Origin: Paracraurococcus sp042666655
Lineage (GTDB): Bacteria > Pseudomonadota > Alphaproteobacteria > Acetobacterales > Acetobacteraceae
Length of the DNA: 64,000 nt
Direction: 5' to 3'
Assembly: GCF_042666655.1 (NCBI RefSeq)
Contig: NZ_JBHTDE010000010.1
Location: 124,001 to 188,000, forward strand
The notes under the pieces were generated by a model. That model saw only the letters and a program-made list of their open reading frames with translations. It was not told the origin of the DNA and ran no database searches. Positions 32,591 to 40,221 of the stretch are shown in pieces (the stretch's first letter is position 1; each line of letters begins with the position of its first letter). The translations under genes were made by a program, and so were the position numbers.

Positions 32591-33544
32591 TCAGGAGGAA
32601 AAGCTCGGCTGCGCCAGTTTTGGCGGATTCGCGGGGGCCTTGCGGCCGGCGAGAACGCCGGCCAGCCAACGGTCGCGGTAACGGACGCGCAGCCGCCGGG
32701 CAGATGGCGGCAGCAGCCCCATCCCCCGCGCAGCCAGGCGATAGGCGATGACGCGCGCGAGCAGCGGCGCCGGCAAGCCGCCCAGCACAGGGCGGCCTGC
32801 GAACAGAGTGCTGGCGTGGTTGCGCCCTTCGCCGATGCCGTAGCGATAGGCGCGGTCCAGCACCCAGGATTCCTGCATCTGCTCGGGACGGATGATGTGG
32901 CCGACGATCGCGCTTGCCTCGAACCAGCCGCGGTGCCCTTCGGCTGCCAGGCGCCGCAGCAACTCGGTCTCGGAGCCCATGGCATAGAGCGGGTTGGTGG
33001 CGTCCGGCCCGACATGATCGGCGAAGCGGGTGCCAGCGGCGAAGACCGCGGCGCGTATCGCCATGTTGGGGCCGTAGATGTCGATCGGCCGGCAGGGACC
33101 GCTCGAGCGCTCGTTCTTGGCGTAGAGCACGCTGAACTCGACGACGTCCTCCGACAGCCAGGCGGGCACCGGAAAGGGCCAGTCCGGCAGCACCGTGCCA
33201 CCGAACAGCGTCGCTTCCGGATGAGCATCGGCCGCGGCGCGCAGGCGGACCAGCCAGTCTGGGGCCGGCAGCACGTCGTCGTCGGTGAAGACAATCAGGT
33301 CGCCGGCGAATTTTGCCAAGGCGGCATTCAGCGCGCGGTTCTTGCCCGGTGCGGCGCAGTGCAGCAGCGTCACCGGGAGGCGCGAGGCATAACCCTTCAC
33401 CACGGCCGCGGTGTCGTCGGTGCTGCCGTTGTCGACGACGATGAGTTTCCAGCCGCCGGGCGGCGACTGCAGGCCGCAAAAGGCGTTTAGCACGCGGGGC
33501 AGCGCGGCGGCGCGGTTGCGGGTGGCGAAGACGGTCGTCAGCAT
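32591..33544 (-). CDS. Family 2 glycosyltransferase
   Basis: A 317-residue GT-A-fold inverting glycosyltransferase. MLTTVFATRNRAAALPRVL starts the fold, IVVDNGSTDDT is the nucleotide-sugar site and VFTDDDVLPAPDWL the metal-binding DxD. MGSETELLRRLAAEGHRGWF is typical of the catalytic-base region. No membrane segments. It is encoded between another GT2 and the HTTM-like protein, with a 1-bp gap to the upstream gene, so the three or four genes are one transcript. Donor sugar unknown. Confidence 0.85.
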   Translation of the reverse strand: MLTTVFATRNRAAALPRVLNAFCGLQSPPGGWKLIVVDNGSTDDTAAVVKGYASRLPVTLLHCAAPGKNRALNAALAKFAGDLIVFTDDDVLPAPDWLVRLRAAADAHPEATLFGGTVLPDWPFPVPAWLSEDVVEFSVLYAKNERSSGPCRPIDIYGPNMAIRAAVFAAGTRFADHVGPDATNPLYAMGSETELLRRLAAEGHRGWFEASAIVGHIIRPEQMQESWVLDRAYRYGIGEGRNHASTLFAGRPVLGGLPAPLLARVIAYRLAARGMGLLPPSARRLRVRYRDRWLAGVLAGRKAPANPPKLAQPSFSS

Positions 33545-33545
33545 C

Positions 33546-34634
33546 TCAGCGTCGCCCCTTCGGCCGCACCGGGTCGGGGAGGCCGGCGCGCGCGCCGATA
33601 TCCATCACCGGGGTAATCGGCGTGCCGTCGCGGCGGATCAGCGCCCGAAGGATGCGGCCAGGCAGGCTGCGCTTCTTCTGTTCGTTGGCCAGCGCCATCC
33701 GGGTGAAGCCCTTGGCATAGGCCAAACGCCAACGGAGTTCCAGCAGCCGGCTGCTGGAGGCAGGAACAAGCCCGGCGACGCTCGTCAGGATCTCGACCGC
33801 GAGGCGGCGGGGGAATTCGCGCCAGACCTGTTCCGGCTGTCCCAGCATCCGACGCGTGGCAACGGTCGAGGCGCCTTGCCAATAGAGTCGCTTGATGAGC
33901 CATTCCGGATTCATCCGGGTGGCCTGGATCTGGTGGCGGACGACCACACGGCTGTCATACCAAGCGGAATAACCGCGGTCCTGTAGCTTCCAGGCAACCT
34001 GGACGTCCTCATCAGAGAGCAACAGGCCGCCGAAACGGCCGAGCCGGTCGGCGAAGCCGCCCACTTCCAGCAAAGGCTCGCGCTGCACCGCCATGTTCAC
34101 GCCATAGGGCTCGAGCCCCGCCGGGATCGCCGCGGTCCGGAATTCGCCGCGGCCGTCCCATTCGATGATCGACAGAACGCCGCGTAGGCTGTCCGGCCAC
34201 CAGTCCGGCAGCGGCTTTTCCCAAACCGGCAGGACCTTGCCGCCCAGCACGCCCGGCCAGGGATCGTGTTCCTGGATGACCGCCTGGATGCGCTCGACCC
34301 AGTCGGGCAGCGCCAGCGCGTCATCGTCGAGATAGGCGAGAAAATCACGGTTGGATTGTTCCGCGCCCAGGTTGCGCGCGGCGCTGGCGCCAGGCCGGTC
34401 GACACGCAGCAACCGGGCGTTGGGCAGCGTCGCCACCATCTCCTGCAGCGCCACACCGGTCTCAGGCGTGCCGCAGCTGTCGATTACGATCACGTCGAAG
34501 CCATCAAGCCCGACGGTCTGGACCCGCAGGCTATCCAGGCAGCTTCTTACATAGTGAGGGCGGTTGTGAGTGACGAGGCAGACGGCGATCGTCGGCACGC
34601 GTCCCTTATCCGTCCGCTTGATCGTCCCGGGCAT
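33546..34634 (-). CDS. Family 2 glycosyltransferase
   Basis: A 362-residue GT-A glycosyltransferase. IAVCLVTHNRPHYVRSCLDSL, IVIDSCGTPE and AYLDDDALALPDWVERIQ give the donor and metal sites; GGLLLSDEDVQVAWKLQDRGY is the ED-containing catalytic region. ATG 34634 (SD AGGA) is preferred; an in-frame ATG 24 bp upstream is also possible. It is the first gene of the minus-strand glycan unit, divergent from the HAD-UbiA gene, with an inverted repeat in the shared promoter region. Confidence 0.85.
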   Translation of the reverse strand: MPGTIKRTDKGRVPTIAVCLVTHNRPHYVRSCLDSLRVQTVGLDGFDVIVIDSCGTPETGVALQEMVATLPNARLLRVDRPGASAARNLGAEQSNRDFLAYLDDDALALPDWVERIQAVIQEHDPWPGVLGGKVLPVWEKPLPDWWPDSLRGVLSIIEWDGRGEFRTAAIPAGLEPYGVNMAVQREPLLEVGGFADRLGRFGGLLLSDEDVQVAWKLQDRGYSAWYDSRVVVRHQIQATRMNPEWLIKRLYWQGASTVATRRMLGQPEQVWREFPRRLAVEILTSVAGLVPASSSRLLELRWRLAYAKGFTRMALANEQKKRSLPGRILRALIRRDGTPITPVMDIGARAGLPDPVRPKGRR

Positions 34635-34815
34635 TCCGTTCCTGACATGACCCTGCATGGCGGCCGGAGAGTAGGCAGTCGGCGCCTTCGCGCGAAAGGC
34701 AAGGATCGGTCAGAACCGGCGCGCCGCCGTCACGTTGCGTTGCGCGTTGCCGCATCGCCGCAAACGCGGGACGGCAGAATGCGACGACCGCAATCTCAAC
34801 TGTGAGTTACCAGCC

Positions 34816-34835
34816 TGACGCGCATCTTTGCGTCA
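34816..34835. promoter_or_regulatory. Inverted repeat in the divergent glycan promoter
   Basis: TGACGC at 34816-34821 and GCGTCA at 34830-34835 form a perfect 6-bp inverted repeat with an 8-bp spacer. It lies between two divergently transcribed glycan genes, a natural place for a shared operator. No matching regulator gene is in the window. Confidence 0.35.
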
Positions 34836-34921
34836 TGCGTCGGCGTCTCACGTCAATGGCACTACCGTCTTCGCACATGCGATGAGATTTTCCGGCCGCG
34901 GTATCAGGAACAGTATTTGTG

Positions 34922-36400
34922 ATGCAGGACGTGGTGATGCACCAGGCCCACGGCGCGTCAGCGACGGAAAATGCGGCGCCGCTCTTGCCGCTGGCCGTCG
35001 ACCTCGATGGGACCCTGCTGGCGACCGACACGCTGCATGAAGGCTTTGTGGCGGCGTTGGTACGTGCTCCCGCCTCGGTCCCCGGGCTGCTGCGGTCGCT
35101 GCTGCAGGGACGGGCGCACTTCAAGCAGCAGGTAAGCCGCGCGGCCCCGGCCAACGCGGCTATCCTGCCGCTGCGCAAGCCCTTCGTCGAGTGGCTGGAA
35201 GTCCAGCGTGCCGCCGGCCGGCGGCTGCATTTGGTGACCGCAGCCGACCAGTCGGTGGCGGACGCGGTGGCCGGGCACCTGGCGATCTTCGACAGCGCCA
35301 CTGGCAGCGACGGCACCCGCAACCTGAAGGGGCCGGAGAAGGCCGCCTGGTTGCGTGAGCGCTTCCCCGGCGGCTTCGCCTATGCCGGCGACAGCCACCA
35401 CGACCTTGATGTCTTCGCCGCGGCCGAGGAGATCGTGCTGGTCAACACCAGCCCGGCGGTCGCCGCCGCGGCCCGCCAGATGGCGGAAACCGAGGTACTC
35501 GCCGAATTTCCCTCGCAGAATTCGCCGATCCGCGATTGGATCGGGGCACTCCGTATCCATCAGTGGTCGAAAAATGCGCTGCTTTTCGTGCCGCTCGTGC
35601 TTGGCCACAAGCTGGGCGATCCCAATGCGATCCTGACCTGCGTGCTTGGCCTGGTGCTGATGGGCATGACGGCGTCGGGCACCTATCTGCTGAACGACAT
35701 CGCCGACCTACCCTCCGACCGGCTGCACCGGACCAAGCGCGACCGTGCCATCGCCGCGGGCCGTATCGCGCCGCTGCATGCGCTGGCCGGCGCCATCGCG
35801 CTGATCCTGATGGGCTTCATCGGCGGCGCGCTGCTCAGCGGCACCTTCGTGCTCGGCCTGTTCGGCTACGTATGTCTGTCGCTGACCTATTCCGCTTTCC
35901 TCAAGCGTATCGCGCTGCTGGATACGCTGACCATCGGCGGGCTCTTCACGCTGCGGCTGGCGCTCGGCGTCGAACTCGCCGGCGTGCCCTATTCGCCTTG
36001 GCTGATGGCCTTCGCCGGGTTCTTCTTCTTCTCCTGCGCCCTGGCCAAGCGCCATGGCGAGCTCATGGAGGCCAAGGTGGCGATCGGCGGCGGCCTTGCC
36101 CGGCGCGGCTACGAGGTCGATGACTGGCCGCTCACGCTCGGCTTCGGCGCGGCCTCCGCCATGGCGGCGCTGCAGATCATGATTCTCTACGTGGCGAACG
36201 AGGCCGGGCCCTCCCGCCTCTACACCCATGGCGCTTGGCTTTATGTCGCGCCGGCCGCGCTGGCCGTTTGGCTGGTACGGATCTGGATGTTGTCGCACCG
36301 CCGTATGCTGAAGGACGACCCGGTGGTCTTCGCCCTGCGCGACCGCTGGAGCTGGGCCATCGGCGCGGTCATCGCCGCTGCCATCGTCGCGGCGCTCTGA
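34922..36400 (+). CDS. HAD-UbiA fusion: polyprenyl-phosphate phosphoribosyltransferase with phosphatase domain
   Basis: A 492-residue two-domain protein. Residues about 20-205 are a HAD hydrolase (DLDGTLL with the two Asp at 27 and 29; AYAGDSHHDLDVF as the last motif). Residues about 215-492 are a UbiA prenyltransferase with roughly eight helices: GALRIHQWSKNALLF, YLLNDIADLPSDRLHRTKRDR (the Asp-rich site) and SYSAFLKRIALLDTL-like second motif. This matches the decaprenyl-phosphate 5-phosphoribosyltransferase of mycobacterial D-arabinose synthesis (Rv3806c); the HAD domain could supply the following 5'-phosphate removal. DprE1- and DprE2-like genes follow within 8 bp and by overlap, strongly supporting this pathway. 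Confidence 0.85.
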   Translation: MQDVVMHQAHGASATENAAPLLPLAVDLDGTLLATDTLHEGFVAALVRAPASVPGLLRSLLQGRAHFKQQVSRAAPANAAILPLRKPFVEWLEVQRAAGRRLHLVTAADQSVADAVAGHLAIFDSATGSDGTRNLKGPEKAAWLRERFPGGFAYAGDSHHDLDVFAAAEEIVLVNTSPAVAAAARQMAETEVLAEFPSQNSPIRDWIGALRIHQWSKNALLFVPLVLGHKLGDPNAILTCVLGLVLMGMTASGTYLLNDIADLPSDRLHRTKRDRAIAAGRIAPLHALAGAIALILMGFIGGALLSGTFVLGLFGYVCLSLTYSAFLKRIALLDTLTIGGLFTLRLALGVELAGVPYSPWLMAFAGFFFFSCALAKRHGELMEAKVAIGGGLARRGYEVDDWPLTLGFGAASAMAALQIMILYVANEAGPSRLYTHGAWLYVAPAALAVWLVRIWMLSHRRMLKDDPVVFALRDRWSWAIGAVIAAAIVAAL

Positions 36401-36407
36401 GGAACCC

Positions 36408-37796
36408 ATGTCGGATACCATGACCGAGGAACGTGCGGCCGCAGAGGCCGCCGAGGCCCATCGCGCGGCCGGCTGGAAGCAGGTTTCGCTCCAGGGGTGG
36501 GGCCGCAGCAGGGCGGCGCCCTGTCTGGCGGCGCGACCGGAACGGATGCGGGAGTTGCTAGCGGCGCTCGACGTGCCGGAAGGCCGCACGCTGCTGCCCT
36601 ATGGCGGCGGCCGCGCCTATGGCGACCAGGCGCTGAACAGTGGCGGCGCCGCGTTGCTGACCGGCCGGCTCAACCGCATCCTGGCCTTCGATAGCGACAG
36701 CGGGCTGGTGGTGACCGAGCCAGGCGTGACCTTCGCCGACCTGCTGCGGGCGTTCCTGCCGCGCGGCTGGCTGGCGCCCACTTCGCCTGGCACCGCCTTC
36801 GTCACCATGGGCGGCGCCGTCGCCAACGACGTGCACGGCAAGAATCACCACCGCGCCGGCAGCTTCGGCGACCACCTGCTGTGGCTCGACCTGTTGTTGC
36901 CGGACGGCAGGCAGATCCGCATCTCCGACGAGGACGAGCCGGCGTTGTTCCGCGCCACGATCGGCGGCATGGGGCTGACCGGCATCATCACCGCCGTCTG
37001 CTTCCGGATGCAGCCGGTGCCGAGCAACGCGCTGAACGTCCACAGCCGGCGGATGCACAACCTCGACGAATTCCTCGCCGGCTTCGCCGCGGCGGCGGAT
37101 GCCTCATGGTCGGTCGGCTGGATCGATGCGCTCGCCAGTGGCGCCTCGCTGGGGCGCGGTATCCTCGAAGTGGCCGAGCCGAGCGAGGCCGGCGTCGCCG
37201 TGCCGCCCGACAAGGCCAGGACTTTTCCGTTGGAAGCGCCGGGCTGGGCGCTGAACCGGCTGTCGGTCAAGGCCTTCAACGCGCTCTACTGGCGCCGCGT
37301 GCCGGCAGCCGGGCGGGAGCAGCGGCAGCACTATGGCAAATTCCTCTACCCGCTGGATACGGTGCTGCACTGGAACCGCATGTACGGCAAGCGCGGCTTC
37401 CACCAATTCCAATGCGTGCTGCCCTTCGGCCCCGGAGAAACGGCGCTGCGCCGGCTGCTGGAGACCATCTCGGCCGCCGGCGACGCCTCCTTCCTCGCGG
37501 TGCTGAAGGTGATGGGCCGGCCCGGGCGCGGCCTGCTCTCCTTCGGCCAGCCGGGCTATTCGCTGGCGCTCGACATCCCGGCGCGGCCTGGTCTGCGGGG
37601 CCTGTTCGCGGCACTGGAACGCATCACCTGCGAGGCGGGCGGGCGTATTTACCTCGCCAAGGACAGCCTGCTCTCGGCCGAGGGGTTCTGGACGATGTAT
37701 CCGGAAGCGCAGCGCTTCCAGGAGATCCGCCATACCGTCGATCCGGAGGGACGCCTTTCCTCCGACATGGCGAAGCGGCTGAGGCTGGTGGCATGA
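36408..37796 (+). CDS. dprE1: DprE1-like FAD oxidase (polyprenylphosphoryl-ribose 2'-oxidase)
   Basis: A 462-residue VAO-fold flavoenzyme. The FAD region reads LPYGGGRAYGDQALNSGG and GGAVANDVHGKNHHRAGSFGDH, with VGG-type GGMGLTGII; the C-terminal segment FLAVLKVMG, PLDTVLHWNRMYG and GGRIYLAKDS closely follows M. tuberculosis DprE1 as I recall it. Lys418, equivalent to the catalytic lysine, is present in YLAKDS. The position of the benzothiazinone-reactive Cys387 is Ala387 (YSLALDIP). It oxidises the 2'-OH of lipid-linked ribose; DprE2 then reduces it, giving the arabino epimer. Good SD GAGGA at 6 nt. Confidence 0.88.
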   Translation: MSDTMTEERAAAEAAEAHRAAGWKQVSLQGWGRSRAAPCLAARPERMRELLAALDVPEGRTLLPYGGGRAYGDQALNSGGAALLTGRLNRILAFDSDSGLVVTEPGVTFADLLRAFLPRGWLAPTSPGTAFVTMGGAVANDVHGKNHHRAGSFGDHLLWLDLLLPDGRQIRISDEDEPALFRATIGGMGLTGIITAVCFRMQPVPSNALNVHSRRMHNLDEFLAGFAAAADASWSVGWIDALASGASLGRGILEVAEPSEAGVAVPPDKARTFPLEAPGWALNRLSVKAFNALYWRRVPAAGREQRQHYGKFLYPLDTVLHWNRMYGKRGFHQFQCVLPFGPGETALRRLLETISAAGDASFLAVLKVMGRPGRGLLSFGQPGYSLALDIPARPGLRGLFAALERITCEAGGRIYLAKDSLLSAEGFWTMYPEAQRFQEIRHTVDPEGRLSSDMAKRLRLVA

Positions 37797-38545
37797 GCGC
37801 GACGATGCAGCCGACCTGGCTGATGCTGGGTGCCTCCTCCGCCGTCGCCCGCGCTTTCGCGCACGAAGCGGCGGCGCATGGCGCCGGCATCTTGCTGGCC
37901 GGGCGGGACATCGAGGACCTGGAACGCCAGGCCGCCGACCTGGCGATCCGCCACGATGTCCCGGCGACGCCGGTGCCCTTCGATGCACGCGACACGGCAT
38001 CCCACGCCGCCTTCGTCGAGGATTGTGCGGCGCGCGCCGGCGGGCCCCTGAACGTCTTCCTGGCCTTCGGCGTCATGCCCGAGCAGGCCGAGGCAGACCG
38101 CGACCCGGCTGTGGCCGCTGGCATGGTCGAGGCCAACTTCACCGGTGCCACCACGGTGCTGGCGGCCCTTGCCCCGGTGCTAGAGGCGCAGAAGCAGGGC
38201 GTGGTCGTCGCCCTCGGCTCGGTCGCCGGCGATCGCGGTCGGCCGCGCAACTACCTCTACGGCGCGACCAAGGCCGCGCTGCTGACCTACCTGCAGGGCT
38301 ATGCCGCGCGCATGTCGCGCTCCGGCGTGCGGGTGCTCTGCCTGAAGGCCGGGCCGGTGGATACCGCGATGACCTGGCCGTTGCCGAAGCTGCCCTTCAT
38401 GACGACGCCGCAGGCCTTTGCCGCCGGTGCCTGGAGACTCGCCGAAAAGGGCGGGGGCGGCGCCTATCTGCCGCGCATCTGGTGGCCGGTGATGACCATC
38501 ATCCGCACGCTGCCGACGCGCATCTTCAACAAGCTCGATATCTGA
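37793..38545 (+). CDS. dprE2: DprE2-like SDR (polyprenylphosphoryl-2-keto-ribose reductase)
   Basis: A 250-residue short-chain dehydrogenase. LMLGASSAVARAFAHEAA is the nucleotide site (GASSxxA, as in DprE2, instead of the usual GxxxGxG); VVALGSVAGDRG carries the Ser and YLYGATKAALLTYLQG the Tyr/Lys. The C-terminal TPQAFAAGAWRLAEKG and IIRTLPTRIFNKLDI resemble DprE2 ends. It overlaps dprE1 by 4 bp. Together they form the epimerase that converts lipid-linked ribose into arabinose. Confidence 0.87.
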   Translation: MSATMQPTWLMLGASSAVARAFAHEAAAHGAGILLAGRDIEDLERQAADLAIRHDVPATPVPFDARDTASHAAFVEDCAARAGGPLNVFLAFGVMPEQAEADRDPAVAAGMVEANFTGATTVLAALAPVLEAQKQGVVVALGSVAGDRGRPRNYLYGATKAALLTYLQGYAARMSRSGVRVLCLKAGPVDTAMTWPLPKLPFMTTPQAFAAGAWRLAEKGGGGAYLPRIWWPVMTIIRTLPTRIFNKLDI

Positions 38546-38564
38546 TCGCTCGCTGGAGGACTGG

Positions 38565-40217
38565 ATGGATTCGCTCTCGCGTTCCGGCGCGGACTCCGCC
38601 GGCGTCTACGCCGCCGCCGCGGCAAGGCCAAAGACCGTCGTCGCGCTCAGCGTGCTGGCGCTGGCGCTGGCGCTGCTGGCCGGCATCCTGCTGCGCAACG
38701 GCGGGCATTTCACCTACACGCTCGACGCGCCTTATACGCAGATGGCGATGGCCGAGCAGATTGCGCAGGGCACCTACGGGATCAACCCGGGCGAGCCGGC
38801 CTCGCCCTCTTCCTCAATCATCTATCCCTTCCTGCTGGCGGTGCTGTCCGTTCTGCCGCTCGGGCCCTTCTCGGCGCTGCTGGTCTGCCTGGTGGCGACC
38901 GTCGCGGCCGCGGTGCTGATGTATGCGGTGGCCGAGGAAATCGGGCTCGAGGTCGATCGCCTCACGACCCTGCAGCTGGCGGCGATCACCACGACGCTGA
39001 CGCTGGCCTTCAACCTGGTCGGGCTCGCCTTCGCCGGACTGGAGCATTCGCTGCATGTGACCTTGACGGTCATCTCGCTGCTCGGCCTGCTACGCTTCGT
39101 CCGCACCAAGCAGGCAGACTGGTGGTGGCTGGCGGCCATCACCCTGCTGCCGCTGCTGCGCTTCGAAGCGGCGGCGGCGTTGGCGGCCGACATGCTGGTG
39201 CTGATCGCCTTCGGCAAGTGGCGCCATGCCGCAATCATCGGCACTATCGGCGTGGTGCTGGTCGGCGGCTTCATGCTCTTCCTGCACAGCCTTGGCCTGC
39301 CCTGGCTGCCGAGCTCGGTGCTGCACCGCTCCGAGGTCGCCAGCACCGGGATCGGCATGGGCGACAGCGGCGCGCTCGGCTTCGTCAAGGCAGTCTATGG
39401 CGCCTATCGCGGCAACCTCATGGCCTATGGCGGCACGCATATCGCGTTGCTGATCGTGCTCGGCCTCTGGGGCCTGGCACGCGGTCCGGTGCCGTCCCGT
39501 TTCGGTGAGCGCGCCTGGGCCAAGCCGGCCGCGGTCGGCTTCTTCATCGTCGTCGCCCTGGCGCAGCTGACCGGCGGCAGCCTCAGCTCCTTCTCGCGGT
39601 ACGAGATCTATGTCCTGGCGCTCGGCTTCTGCGCCGTGCTGGTCGCATGGCAGCCGGAGATCAATGCCGGGCTGCGGCGGCTGGATGCACGCCGCTGCGC
39701 CGGCTTCTGCCTGGCCATGCTGTTCCTGTTCTCCGGCTACGTCTTCCGCACGGTGGATGCCGTGGCTGCGTCGGGCAACGTGTATGACCAGCAGTATCAG
39801 ATGCACCGGTTCGTCAACGATCACTGGCGCCGACCCTTCGCCGCCAACCACCTGGGCTACGTCAATTACCAAGTGCCCCATTACATGCTGGACCTCTCGG
39901 GTCTGGCGAACGAGGAAGCCCGCAGGGGCGGCGGCGGCCTGGGTTGGATGGAACAGCTGGCGGCGCGGCACGATGTCGGCCTGGCCATGCTGTACGACAT
40001 CGCGCCGCCAGTGCCGCCGGCCAGTTGGCAGCCGATCGCCCAGCTCAAGCTGCGCGGTCGCCTGGTGACCGTTCGCGGCCCTGTGGTCACCTTCTACGCG
40101 ACCAGACCGGAGGAGGTGGAGCCGATCCGCGCCGCGCTGCGCGCGATGGAGCCGGACCTGCCGCGCGGCGCGATCCTTGCCTGGGGTGTCCCGACCAAGG
40201 GTCAGCCGGCGCACTGA
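38565..40217 (+). CDS. Polytopic GT-C-like glycosyltransferase, candidate arabinofuranosyltransferase
   Basis: A 550-residue protein with about 11-12 hydrophobic helices and a C-terminal soluble tail of about 130 residues. The first periplasmic loop has YTLDAPYTQMAMAEQIAQG and NPGEPASPSSSIIYPFLLA, the layout (acidic residue, then amphipathic helix, then a Pro/Ser-rich stretch before the next helix) seen in lipid-linked GT-C enzymes such as AftB. Asp54 is the likely catalytic acid. It follows dprE2 by 19 bp with SD GGAGGA and lies in the same operon, so use of lipid-linked arabinose is plausible but unproven. Confidence 0.65.
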   Translation: MDSLSRSGADSAGVYAAAAARPKTVVALSVLALALALLAGILLRNGGHFTYTLDAPYTQMAMAEQIAQGTYGINPGEPASPSSSIIYPFLLAVLSVLPLGPFSALLVCLVATVAAAVLMYAVAEEIGLEVDRLTTLQLAAITTTLTLAFNLVGLAFAGLEHSLHVTLTVISLLGLLRFVRTKQADWWWLAAITLLPLLRFEAAAALAADMLVLIAFGKWRHAAIIGTIGVVLVGGFMLFLHSLGLPWLPSSVLHRSEVASTGIGMGDSGALGFVKAVYGAYRGNLMAYGGTHIALLIVLGLWGLARGPVPSRFGERAWAKPAAVGFFIVVALAQLTGGSLSSFSRYEIYVLALGFCAVLVAWQPEINAGLRRLDARRCAGFCLAMLFLFSGYVFRTVDAVAASGNVYDQQYQMHRFVNDHWRRPFAANHLGYVNYQVPHYMLDLSGLANEEARRGGGGLGWMEQLAARHDVGLAMLYDIAPPVPPASWQPIAQLKLRGRLVTVRGPVVTFYATRPEEVEPIRAALRAMEPDLPRGAILAWGVPTKGQPAH

Positions 40218-40221
40218 TCGG

